Shown here piece after piece: positions 31,324 to 40,248 of a stretch of DNA of 64,000 bases. Within the stretch, counting starts at the first letter, position 1. Each line of letters starts with the position of its first letter. The notes under the pieces are model-generated. The model did no database searches. It was not told the DNA's origin and worked only from the letters and a program-made list of their open reading frames with translations. The translations under genes and the position numbers were made by a program. Source of the DNA: Alphaproteobacteria bacterium (GTDB taxonomy: Bacteria; Pseudomonadota; Alphaproteobacteria; UBA6615); the NCBI GenBank assembly GCA_009691025.1, contig SHWB01000006.1, positions 33,205 to 97,204 of the forward strand, written 5' to 3'.

Positions 31324-31740
31324 TCAGCCGAGTTCGTTCAGCGCCTTGGTAAAGCGCCCGGCGTGGCTTTTCTCGGCCTTCGCCAGCGTCTCGAACCAGT
31401 CGGCGATCTCCTCTAGGCCTTCATCGCGCGCCGTGCGAGCCATACCGGGGTACATGTCCGTGTACTCATGGGTCTCGCCGGCGATTGCCGCGCCGAGGTT
31501 TAACGAGGTGTTGCCGATTGGCTTGCCGGTGGCCGGATCGCCAGTCTCCTCGAGGAACTCGAGGTGGCCGTGCGCATGGCCGGTCTCGCCCTCCGCGGTC
31601 GAGCGGAACACGGCGGCGACGTCGTTGTAGCCTTCGACGTCGGCCTTCTGGGCGAAATAGAGGTAGCGGCGGTTCGCCATCGACTCGCCGGCGAACGCGT
31701 CCTTCAGGTTCTGCTCGGTCTTGGTGCCCTTGAGCGCCAT
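31324..31740 (-). CDS. Rubrerythrin (diiron domain only)
   Basis: A 138-residue ferritin-like protein that reduces hydrogen peroxide at a non-haem diiron site. Ligand regions are [33 protein letters not shown] (E-x2-H), the later [11 protein letters not shown], and [12 protein letters not shown] (E-x2-H). The C-terminal rubredoxin domain of classical rubrerythrin is absent, so electrons must come from a partner, perhaps the neighbouring Fe-S oxidoreductase. The ATG at 31740 has a strong GGGGAG ribosome-binding site and lies below a clear promoter; an upstream in-frame start is unnecessary. Confidence 0.92.
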   Translation of the reverse strand: MALKGTKTEQNLKDAFAGESMANRRYLYFAQKADVEGYNDVAAVFRSTAEGETGHAHGHLEFLEETGDPATGKPIGNTSLNLGAAIAGETHEYTDMYPGMARTARDEGLEEIADWFETLAKAEKSHAGRFTKALNELG

Positions 31741-31820
31741 GGGTCTCCCCTTCCTCGCAACGGTATTGGGTTTTGCATGAACCACCGGCCCCGATGCCAC
31801 GGGATGCCGGTGACCGTTAG

Positions 31821-31849
31821 ACTATGAGGGACAGGGGCACACTTGTCAA
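31821..31849 (-). promoter_or_regulatory. Sigma-70 promoter of the rubrerythrin operon
   Basis: On the minus strand a perfect -35 TTGACA (31849-31844) is followed after exactly 17 nt by CATAGT (31826-31821), four of six -10 matches. It predicts a start near 31814 and a leader of about 74 nt before the rubrerythrin ATG. Confidence 0.65.
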
Positions 31850-31852
31850 CAA

Positions 31853-31869
31853 TCTGGAAAAATTCCAGA
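31853..31869. promoter_or_regulatory. Perfect palindrome resembling an Irr/ICE box
   Basis: TCTGGAA-AAA-TTCCAGA is a perfect 7-3-7 palindrome lying 3 bp upstream of the -35 element of the rubrerythrin promoter. It resembles the A/T-rich GAA-N3-TTC core of alphaproteobacterial iron-control elements bound by Irr, whose gene is next upstream. A site just above -35 would suit activation, or repression with a second site. Confidence 0.55.
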
Positions 31870-31920
31870 CAGTTCAACATCTATCAGCCATCATTGATAA
31901 TTATTTGCACCAAATAGGCG

Positions 31921-32358
31921 TTAATCGCCCCGCCGCAGGCGAACGACGACATCGACGCGCTCGATGCTGGCCCCCGCCGGCGGCGCCGGCAGCGAGGTGA
32001 CCGCCACGGCCTCGCCGGGAATGTCCAGCAACGCACCGTCGTCCTCGAAATAGAAGTGATGGTGATCGACGGTATTGGTGTCGAAATAGGAGCGGCCGGG
32101 CGCCACCACGACCTCGCGCAGCAGCCCGGCGGTGCGAAACTGGTTGAGCGTGTTGTAGACCGTGGCCAGCGACACCCGCACGCCGCAGGCCTGCGCCTCG
32201 CCGTGCAGTTGTTCGGCCGTGACGTGGCGGTCACCGGAGTCGAACATCAACCGCCCCAGCGCCAGACGCTGGCGCGTCGGCCGTAGGCCGGCATCGCGCA
32301 GGCGCGCTAGCGTCGGCCCGAAGGGCCGGTTGGCTGCGGTCGGGCGAATGTCGTCCAT
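31921..32358 (-). CDS. irr: Iron response regulator Irr (Fur family)
   Basis: Haem/iron-status regulator of alphaproteobacteria. The 145-residue protein has the Fur-family winged helix (LRPTRQRLALGRLMF, SLATVYNTLNQF) and the Irr hallmarks DHHHFYFED (three histidines, residues 99-101) followed by LLDIPGEAV and a C-terminal VDVVVRLRRG. It lacks the Cys pairs of structural-zinc Fur proteins. The ATG at 32358 is preferred; a TTG 18 nt upstream is in frame. A possible promoter (TTTACA, 16 nt, CATATT) ends almost at the ATG, which would make the message nearly leaderless. Divergent from fabA, as in many relatives. Confidence 0.9.
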   Translation of the reverse strand: MDDIRPTAANRPFGPTLARLRDAGLRPTRQRLALGRLMFDSGDRHVTAEQLHGEAQACGVRVSLATVYNTLNQFRTAGLLREVVVAPGRSYFDTNTVDHHHFYFEDDGALLDIPGEAVAVTSLPAPPAGASIERVDVVVRLRRGD

Positions 32359-32517
32359 GGCCTCCAATATGGGCAATCGCCGCCCGGTGTAAAGTGACTA
32401 CGCGACGAAATGGCTTGCCCACGACGCGGGCATTCGGCCTTTCTGGCCCAGCGCGTTCTGCGCTAAAGTCCGCTGCCGGATCGCGTGGGGCCGGCCACCC
32501 GCGCCCGCAGGAGCGTC

Positions 32518-33065
32518 ATGACGTCCGTTGCCTATACCGATATCGCCCAGCGCTCGAGCTTCGGCTACGAGGAACTGATTCGCTGCGCCCATGGCGAGCT
32601 GTTCGGGCCGGGCAATGCCCGCCTGCCGCTGCCGCCGATGCTGATGTTCGACCGCATCGTCCGTATCGCGCGCGAAGGCGGCAGGCACGGCGCGGGGGAG
32701 ATCGTCGCCGAGTTGGACGTCAAGCCGGACCTCTGGTTCTACAAGGTGCATTTCGAGAACGACCCCATAATGCCGGGCTGTCTCGGCCTCGATGCGCTGT
32801 GGCAGATGCTCGGCTTCTTCCTTGGCTGGCTGAAGCAGCCCGGGCCCGGACGCGCCCTGTCGGTCGGTGAGGTCAAGTTTTCCGGCGAGGTCAAGCCGGG
32901 CGGGCGCGTGCTGCGCTACCACATCGAAGTAAAAAAGGTGATTCGCCGCGCCTTCACTCTGGCCATCGCCGACGGCCGAGCGGAACTGGACGGTGAGCCC
33001 GTCTACGAGGCGCGCGACTTGCGGGTCGGACTGTTCCCGCCGGCCACCACCGCGAAGGCCGATTG

Positions 33066-33066
<1 letters not shown>
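32518..33066 (+). CDS. fabA: 3-hydroxydecanoyl-ACP dehydratase/isomerase
   Basis: Dehydrates 3-hydroxyacyl-ACP and isomerises trans-2- to cis-3-decenoyl-ACP, starting anaerobic unsaturated fatty-acid synthesis. The 182-residue hot-dog protein has catalytic His78 and Asp92 in [19 protein letters not shown]. The ATG at 32518 with GGAG 5-6 nt upstream was chosen over a GTG at 32485. The stop overlaps the fabB start (TGATG), giving the standard fabA-fabB pair. Confidence 0.96.
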
Positions 33067-34278
<1,212 letters not shown>

Positions 34279-34286
<8 letters not shown>

Positions 34287-35175
34287 CGAGCGCGCCGCCT
34301 TGCCGACGCCGCAGCCTGGCCTCCGGCCGGATACGACCGCCATCGCCGTGCCCGGACTGCTGGCCGGCCGCCGCGGCCTGATAATGGGCGTGGCCAACGA
34401 CCACTCGATCGCCTGGGGCATCGCGCGGGCCGCCGCTGCCGCCGGCGCCGAGCTGGCCTTCACCTATCAGACGGCGTCCTTCGCCCGCCGGGTCGCGCCG
34501 CTCGCCGCGCAGGCGGGCTCCGATCTGCTGGTCGAGTGCGACGTCGCCCAGCCGGCCGAAGTCGAGCGCGCCTTCGGCTATATCGGCCGCCGGTGGACCG
34601 GCCTCGATTTCGTCGTCCACGCCATCGCCTGGTCGGACAAGGAGGAACTGAAGGGGCGCTACGTCGACACCAGCCTCGATAATTTTCTCAGGACCATGGC
34701 CGTGTCGTGCTTCTCCTTCACCACGGTCGCGCGCTGTGCGTCCGAGATGATGGCGCCGGTGGCATCCAATGGCTCCGGCACGCCGCGTGGCGGCAGCCTG
34801 GTCACCCTCAGCTATCACGGCTCGACCCAGGTGATGCCCAACTACAACGTCATGGGTGTCGCCAAGGCTGCGCTGGAAGCGTCCGTGCGCTATCTGGCTA
34901 CCGATCTCGGACCCGACGGAATCCGCGTCAATGCCATTTCCGCCGGCCCGATGCGCACGCTGGCCGGATCGGCCGTCGGTTCGGCCCGTCAGGTCTACAA
35001 TTACAGCCGCGAGGTGGCGCCGCTGCGCCGCAACGTCGTGCTCGACGATGTTGGTGGGGCGGCGCTGTACCTGCTGTCGGACCTGTCGGCCGCGGTCACC
35101 GGCACGGTCCACTATGTTGATGGCGGATTTCATACCGTGGGGATGCCGACGCCGCGCGCCGAAAACGGCAGTTAG
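34279..35175 (+). CDS. fabI: Enoyl-ACP reductase (NADH), FabI type
   Basis: Final reduction in each fatty-acid elongation cycle. The 298-residue SDR protein has the divergent FabI cofactor motif [13 protein letters not shown], the Tyr-x6-Lys catalytic pair in [14 protein letters not shown] and the substrate loop [13 protein letters not shown]. About 30 residues precede the conserved [10 protein letters not shown], longer than most FabI proteins; since the ATG overlaps fabB, this extension looks genuinely translated. Third gene of the fabA-fabB-fabI operon; FabI is the target of triclosan-type inhibitors. Confidence 0.95.
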
Positions 35176-35296
35176 GGTCGGCAGTGGCAACGCACGCCAG
35201 TTGGTACGGCGATTGCGATGGAGGCGGCAACACTGCAAAGTGCGGCGCTTCCCCGGCGCCGGTTATGTGTGTCCATTGCCCAGCGAAGGGACCGCC

Positions 35297-36385
35297 ATGA
35301 TCGTTCGATACCGCCACGCCTCCCGCCGCTCGGGCTCCGTCCATCGCGCGTTCGCCGGTGGCCTGCTGGCGGCGAGCCTGCTGGTGGCAGGGCCGGCGGC
35401 CGGGCAGGGTCCCGCCGCCGCTCCGGGGGCGCCGCGCGGCGTTCCGGTGGAGGCCGCGCAGGTCAAGGTCGAGCGCATCGTCGACACCGTCGCCGCGGTC
35501 GGCACGATGCGGGCCGACCAGGCGATCGTGGTGCGACCCGAACTGGCCGGCTTGGTCACCCGGATCAATTTCACGGCCTCGTCACGCGTCGAGAAGGGCG
35601 CGCTGCTCGTCAGCCTCGACGACACCATCGCGCGGGCCGAGCTGGCTCAGGCGGAATCGAGCCTGACACTGGCTCATAAGAACTACGAGCGCACGGTCGA
35701 TCTGGCCGCCCGCGGCAACGTGCCGGCACGCCAGCGCGACGAAGATCTCGCCAAGCTCGACGCCGCGCGCGCCTCCGTCGCCCTGGCTCGCGCGCGTCTC
35801 GCCAAGACCCGCATCGAGGCGCCGTTCGCTGGCGTGGTCGGGATCGCGAAGGTCGACATCGGTGCCTACGTCAACGCTGGTCAGGATCTCGTTTCGCTCG
35901 ACGATTCCGATCCGATCAAGATCGACATGGACCTGCCCGAACGCTACCTGCGCTTCATCCGCGAAAATCAGGTCGTGCGCGTCGAGATCGACGCCCTGCC
36001 GGGCCAGGCCTTCGAAGGCGTCGTCGAGGCGGTCAGTCCGCGCGTCGAGCAAATCGGCCGGTCGATCGCCGTGCGTGCGCGGGTCGCCAATGCCGACGGC
36101 AAGATCAAGCCCGGCCTGTTCGCCCGCGTCGCCCTAGTCGTCGCCGAACGGGCCGAGGCCATCGTCGTGCCGGAGCAGTCGGTCTTCGCGCGCGGCGCCG
36201 ACCTCTATGTCTACCGCGTTGTCGAGGGCAAGGCGGTGGCGACGAAGGTCCATCTCGGCCTGCGCATCTATGGCCGCGCCGAGGTGGTCGACGGTCTCGG
36301 CCGCGCCGACGTCATCGTCAATGCCGGCCATGACAAGATCCGCGACGGCACCGCGGTCATCGTGATCGCGCCGCAGGGCAGCTAG
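35297..36385 (+). CDS. RND efflux periplasmic adaptor (membrane fusion protein)
   Basis: Periplasmic adaptor bridging an RND pump and an outer-membrane channel. The 362-residue protein has a signal peptide (SVHRAFAGGLLAASLLVAG, Ala-Gly cleavage region near residue 36). The lipoyl halves VVRPELAGLVTRINF and RIEAPFAGVVGIAKVDIG flank a helical hairpin rich in Ala/Arg/Glu (about residues 115-165), followed by beta-barrel and membrane-proximal domains. The ATG at 35297 has GAAGGGA upstream; the long upstream frame overlaps fabI. It precedes the RND pump gene by 2 bp. No outer-membrane channel or regulator gene is adjacent. Confidence 0.92.
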   Translation: MIVRYRHASRRSGSVHRAFAGGLLAASLLVAGPAAGQGPAAAPGAPRGVPVEAAQVKVERIVDTVAAVGTMRADQAIVVRPELAGLVTRINFTASSRVEKGALLVSLDDTIARAELAQAESSLTLAHKNYERTVDLAARGNVPARQRDEDLAKLDAARASVALARARLAKTRIEAPFAGVVGIAKVDIGAYVNAGQDLVSLDDSDPIKIDMDLPERYLRFIRENQVVRVEIDALPGQAFEGVVEAVSPRVEQIGRSIAVRARVANADGKIKPGLFARVALVVAERAEAIVVPEQSVFARGADLYVYRVVEGKAVATKVHLGLRIYGRAEVVDGLGRADVIVNAGHDKIRDGTAVIVIAPQGS

Positions 36386-36387
36386 AC

Positions 36388-39300
36388 ATGAAGCTCTCGA
36401 CGACCTGCATCCAGCGCCCGGTCTTCGCGACCGTCCTCAGCCTGATCATCGTGCTGGTTGGCATTGTCAGCTACGACCGCCTGGCGGTGCGCGAGTATCC
36501 GAAGATCGATCCGCCGGTGGTCAGCGTGTCGACCGACTATACCGGCGCTAGCGCGGAAATCGTCGAGACGCAGATCACGCAGGTGCTGGAGGATTCTCTG
36601 TCGGGTATCGACGGCGTCGATTTCATCACCTCGACCAGCCGGCAGGGTCGCAGCCAGATCACCGTCACCTTCACCCTAGACCGCGATCCGTCGGCATCGG
36701 CGGCCGATGTGCGCGACCGTGTCGGGCGCGTGCGCGGACGCATGCCCGATTCGGTAGAGGAGTCGGTGATCCAGAAGGTCGAGGCCGACGCGCAGCCGAC
36801 CGTCTACCTAGCCTTCTCGAGCGATCGCATGTCGGCGATGGACATCACCGACTACGTCGACCGCCACGTCAAGGACCGGCTGCAGACACTGCCCGGCGTC
36901 GCCGAGGTGCGGATGTTCGGCGACCGGCCGTTTTCCATGCGCATCTGGCTCGACCCCTACCGCATGGCGGCCTATTCGATCACGCCACAGGATGTCGAGT
37001 CGGCGTTGCGCCGCGAGAATGTCGAGGTGCCGGCCGGTCTGGTCCAGAGTCGCCTGCGCGAATTCACCGTGCTGTCGCAGACCGATTTGCAGACGCCGCG
37101 ACAATTCGACGACATGGTCGTCCGCCGCAACGAGAGCGGCTATCTCGTGCGCCTCGACGATGTCGGCCGCGCCGAGATCGCGCCGCGCGATGAACGTCGT
37201 ACGGTGCGGCTGGGCGGCCAGAGCGCGGTGTCGATCGGCGTGGTCAAGCAGGCCACCGCCAACCCGCTCGACATTTCCAGCGCCGTGCGCCAGCGACTGC
37301 CAGAAATACTCGCATCCCTGCCGAACGGCATGACGGGCACGGTCGCTTACGACCGCTCGCTGTTCATCGAGGAATCGATCAACAACGTCTATCACACTAT
37401 CGGCGAAGCGGTGGCGCTTGTCGTGCTGATCATCTTCATCTTCCTGCGATCGCTGCGCGCCACGCTGGTGCCGCTCGTCACCATTCCGATCTCTCTGATT
37501 GGCGCCTTCGCGCTGATGAGCCTGTTCGGCTTCACCATCAACACGCTGACCCTGCTGGCTATGGTGCTGGCGATCGGCCTCGTCGTCGACGACGCCATCG
37601 TCATGCTCGAGAACATCTTCCGCCATATCGAGGAAGGCAAATCGCCGATCCAGGCGGCTCTGCAGGGCGCCAACGAGATCGGCTTCGCGGTGGTGGCCAT
37701 GACGGTCACGCTCGCCGCCGTCTATGTCCCGATCGGCTTCATGGGCGGCACGACGGGTAAACTGTTCACGGAGTTTGCCCTAGCGCTGGCCGGCGCGGTG
37801 TTGGTGTCGGGCTTCGTCGCGCTGACGGCGACGCCGATGATGTGCTCGCTGCTGCTGCGCCGGGGCGAAAATCACGGCAAGGTCTATCGCGTCGTCGAGA
37901 ATGCCATTGTCGGTATGACGAACGGCTACCGCCGCATCCTAACCCGGTTGCTCGACCTGAGGCCGCTGGTGCTGCTGGTCGGCCTCGCCGTCGCCGGCAG
38001 CGGCTATTTCTTCTTCACCGAGACAAAGCGCGAACTGGCGCCAGTCGAGGACCAGGGCACCATCGTCACCGTTCTGACGGCGCCGGAGGGGGCGACGCTG
38101 GAGTACACCGACGGCTATGCCCGCCGGGTCGAGGCGATCCTCGGCAGCATCCCCGAGATCGAGCGCTATTTCGTGGTGCTCGGCTTTCCCAGTGTGTCGC
38201 AGGGTGTCTCCTTCGCGCGCCTGAAGCCCTGGGGTGAGCGCGAGCGCACGCAGCAGGAAGTTGTGCGCGCCGCGGGCCAGCGCATGTTCGCCATCCCCGG
38301 CCTGTTCGCCTTCCCGGTCAATCCGCCGCCGCTCGGACAGAATCCGCGCGCCAAGCCGATCGAACTCGTCATCCAGACGACACTGCCCTACACCGAGCTG
38401 CAGGCGATGGCCGACAAGGTCATGGCGAAGGCCAAGCAGTATCCCGGCCTCGCCAACCTAGACACCGATCTGCGGCTCAACAAGCCGCAGCTGCGCATCG
38501 ACGTCGACCGCGACAAGGCGGCCGATCTCGGCATCTCGGCCGAGGTGCTCGGTCGCACGCTGGAGACGATGCTCGGCGGCCGGCAGGTCACGCGCTTCAA
38601 GAAGGACGGCAAGCAGTACGACGTCGTCGTGCAGGTCGCCGACCGTTACCGTACCAGCCCGGCGGACCTGCCCGGCACATATGTGCGCAGCGACAGCGGC
38701 CAGCTCGTGCAGATCGCCAATCTGGTACGGGTCAGCGAGGCCGTGGCGCCGCGCGAGCTGAACCATTTCAACAAGCTCCGCTCGGTGACCATCAGCGCCA
38801 ATCTCGGCGATGGCGTTTCGCTCGGCGAGGCGCTGGGCCATCTGGAGCAGGTCGTCGACGAGGAAATGGGCGGCACGGCGCAGATCGACTTTGCCGGCCA
38901 GTCGCGCGAGTTCAGGACGGCGAGCGCCGGCATCGCGATGACCTTCGTGCTGGCGCTGGCCTTCATCTACCTCGTGCTCGCCGCGCAGTTCGAGAGCTTC
39001 CGCAACCCGTTCATCATCATGCTGACGGTGCCGCTGTCGATCGCCGGCGGGCTCGCGGCCCTGTGGCTCGACGGCTCTACGCTCAACATCTACAGCCAGG
39101 TTGGGCTGGTGACGCTGATCGGCCTCATCACCAAGCACGGCATCCTGATCGTCGAGTTCGCCAACAAGCGGCGCGATACCGGCGCCGCGCTGAAGGCGGC
39201 GGTGATCGAGGCCGCCGCGCTGCGCCTGCGGCCGATCCTGATGACGACCGGGGCGATGGTGTTTGGCGCCCTGCCGCTGGCACTGGCCTCCGGGGCCGGC

Positions 39301-39477
39301 GCCGAAAGCCGGCAGGACATTGGCCTCGTCATCGTCGGCGGCATTACGGTGGGAACCTTCTTTACCCTGTTCGTGATCCCGGCCGTCTACACCTACGTCG
39401 CCAGTGCGAAGCCGAGCGTGGCGCCCGAGACCCTCGCCTTGGCCGAGCACGAGCCGAGGCGCCAGGCCGCGGAGTAG
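36388..39477 (+). CDS. RND multidrug efflux transporter (HAE1/AcrB type)
   Basis: Proton-driven trimeric inner-membrane pump of 1029 residues. TM1 is at residues about 9-28 (CIQRPVFATVLSLIIVLVG) and is followed by the large periplasmic porter domain. The TM4 proton relay is the Asp pair in GLVVDDAIVMLEN (about residues 402-414). A second set of helices includes MTFVLALAFIYLVLAAQFES and GLITKHGILIVEFANK. Length and duplication are normal for HAE1. Start ATG 36388 follows the adaptor stop by 2 bp. Substrates (drugs, solvents, detergents) cannot be predicted. Confidence 0.93.
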   Translation: MKLSTTCIQRPVFATVLSLIIVLVGIVSYDRLAVREYPKIDPPVVSVSTDYTGASAEIVETQITQVLEDSLSGIDGVDFITSTSRQGRSQITVTFTLDRDPSASAADVRDRVGRVRGRMPDSVEESVIQKVEADAQPTVYLAFSSDRMSAMDITDYVDRHVKDRLQTLPGVAEVRMFGDRPFSMRIWLDPYRMAAYSITPQDVESALRRENVEVPAGLVQSRLREFTVLSQTDLQTPRQFDDMVVRRNESGYLVRLDDVGRAEIAPRDERRTVRLGGQSAVSIGVVKQATANPLDISSAVRQRLPEILASLPNGMTGTVAYDRSLFIEESINNVYHTIGEAVALVVLIIFIFLRSLRATLVPLVTIPISLIGAFALMSLFGFTINTLTLLAMVLAIGLVVDDAIVMLENIFRHIEEGKSPIQAALQGANEIGFAVVAMTVTLAAVYVPIGFMGGTTGKLFTEFALALAGAVLVSGFVALTATPMMCSLLLRRGENHGKVYRVVENAIVGMTNGYRRILTRLLDLRPLVLLVGLAVAGSGYFFFTETKRELAPVEDQGTIVTVLTAPEGATLEYTDGYARRVEAILGSIPEIERYFVVLGFPSVSQGVSFARLKPWGERERTQQEVVRAAGQRMFAIPGLFAFPVNPPPLGQNPRAKPIELVIQTTLPYTELQAMADKVMAKAKQYPGLANLDTDLRLNKPQLRIDVDRDKAADLGISAEVLGRTLETMLGGRQVTRFKKDGKQYDVVVQVADRYRTSPADLPGTYVRSDSGQLVQIANLVRVSEAVAPRELNHFNKLRSVTISANLGDGVSLGEALGHLEQVVDEEMGGTAQIDFAGQSREFRTASAGIAMTFVLALAFIYLVLAAQFESFRNPFIIMLTVPLSIAGGLAALWLDGSTLNIYSQVGLVTLIGLITKHGILIVEFANKRRDTGAALKAAVIEAAALRLRPILMTTGAMVFGALPLALASGAGAESRQDIGLVIVGGITVGTFFTLFVIPAVYTYVASAKPSVAPETLALAEHEPRRQAAE

Positions 39478-39482
39478 GGGCG

Positions 39483-39779
39483 ATGGTGGGGTGGGCGACG
39501 CGGCGTCGGTCGGTCGCACTGGCCATCGCCGCCGCCTTCTTCGCCGGCATCCCGGCCCTGCTGCTTGCGCTGCCGTGGCTCGCCGTCGCGCGGGCTGTGG
39601 TGCTTCCCGACACCACGTGCTGGATAGCAGACGCCGACGGCCAGTACATTCTCGCTGCCGAGGCGGCGGTCATGTTGATGATCGCCGGCTTTCTGCCGTG
39701 GCTTCTGCTGTCCGCCCTCTGCCGGGCGGCTTGCGGCTGGTCAGTGTGTTCGGTGTGCGCTTCGTCGTCGTTAACCTGA
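39483..39779 (+). CDS. Small membrane protein, possibly frameshifted
   Basis: From ATG 39483 a 98-residue frame encodes a hydrophobic protein with two likely membrane helices (SVALAIAAAFFAGIPALLLAL and MLMIAGFLPWLLLSAL). It then changes character at LCRAACGWSVCS and stops. The adjacent frame from about 39715 continues with GGLRLVSVFGVRFVVVNLTV, another plausible membrane segment, up to about 39860. That suggests one base was lost or gained near 39715 and the original protein had three or more helices. It begins 5 bp after the RND gene, so it may have been cotranscribed. No family recognised. Confidence 0.45.
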   Translation: MVGWATRRRSVALAIAAAFFAGIPALLLALPWLAVARAVVLPDTTCWIADADGQYILAAEAAVMLMIAGFLPWLLLSALCRAACGWSVCSVCASSSLT

Positions 39780-39927
39780 CGGTAGCGGCGTTCTCCCATG
39801 CCCTGATCTATCTTGGAGAGAGTACGGCGGTCGGCGTCGAGAGCCGTGCTCACTACGCATACGCGGCGAACTGCGGACCGGCGCCGGGGGCCAGGCACAG
39901 TGGCCACGCACCGCTGTTCCCCACTAT

Positions 39928-40078
39928 CCTCATCCTGAGGAGCCGGGCGTGAGCCCGGCGTCTCGAAGGACGAGGATCGCTGGCTGGGCCGGTGTGCCGG
40001 CACGGTCATCGGCGGCCTTGTTACAGCCGCCGGGCCTCGTCCTTCGAGGCGGGCCTGACGGCCCTCCTCAGGATGAGG
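39928..40078. repeat. Composite inverted repeat of two palindromic units
   Basis: Two 44-48-bp units face each other: 39928-39975 begins CCTCATCCTGAGGA and ends CGAAGGACGAGG; 40035-40078 begins CCTCGTCCTTCGAGG and ends TCCTCAGGATGAGG. The outer 14 bp are exact complements, and each unit has its own inner hairpin (GCCGGGCGTGAGCCCGGC in the first). This is a common alphaproteobacterial intergenic repeat type. It lies in the 469-bp gap (39780-40248) between the convergent efflux genes and pnp. Confidence 0.8.
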
Positions 40079-40140
40079 CCCTAGGAGTGGCTGGTCCCGG
40101 GTCTGGCGCAACAGGGCGCTGCACTGCGGATAGGGGGCGT

Positions 40141-40175
40141 TCTCTCCGAGTCCTCTGTGTCTCTGTGGTGAATCT
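40141..40175. repeat. Simple CTCTGTGTCTCTGTGG repeat-like tract
   Basis: The plus strand reads CTCTGTGTCTCTGTGGTGAA at 40153-40172; the minus strand would translate as FTTETQRTRRE. This word is one I recall in intergenic regions and spurious short ORFs of many unrelated bacteria. It lies between the palindromic repeat and the pnp terminator, and no gene is visible. Confidence 0.45.
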
Positions 40176-40196
40176 TGGGTTTAGGCGCGCAAACGA

Positions 40197-40222
40197 AAAC
40201 GCCGCCCCGAAGGGCGGCGTTT
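40197..40222 (-). terminator. Intrinsic terminator of pnp
   Basis: AAACGCCGCCC-CGAA-GGGCGGCGTTT is a perfect 11-bp hairpin with a 4-nt loop. On the minus strand it is followed by TTCGTTT, extending the stem's T-rich end. It lies 27 nt beyond the pnp stop. Confidence 0.85.
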
Positions 40223-40248
40223 CCAACCATAACGACATGACGGAAAGA

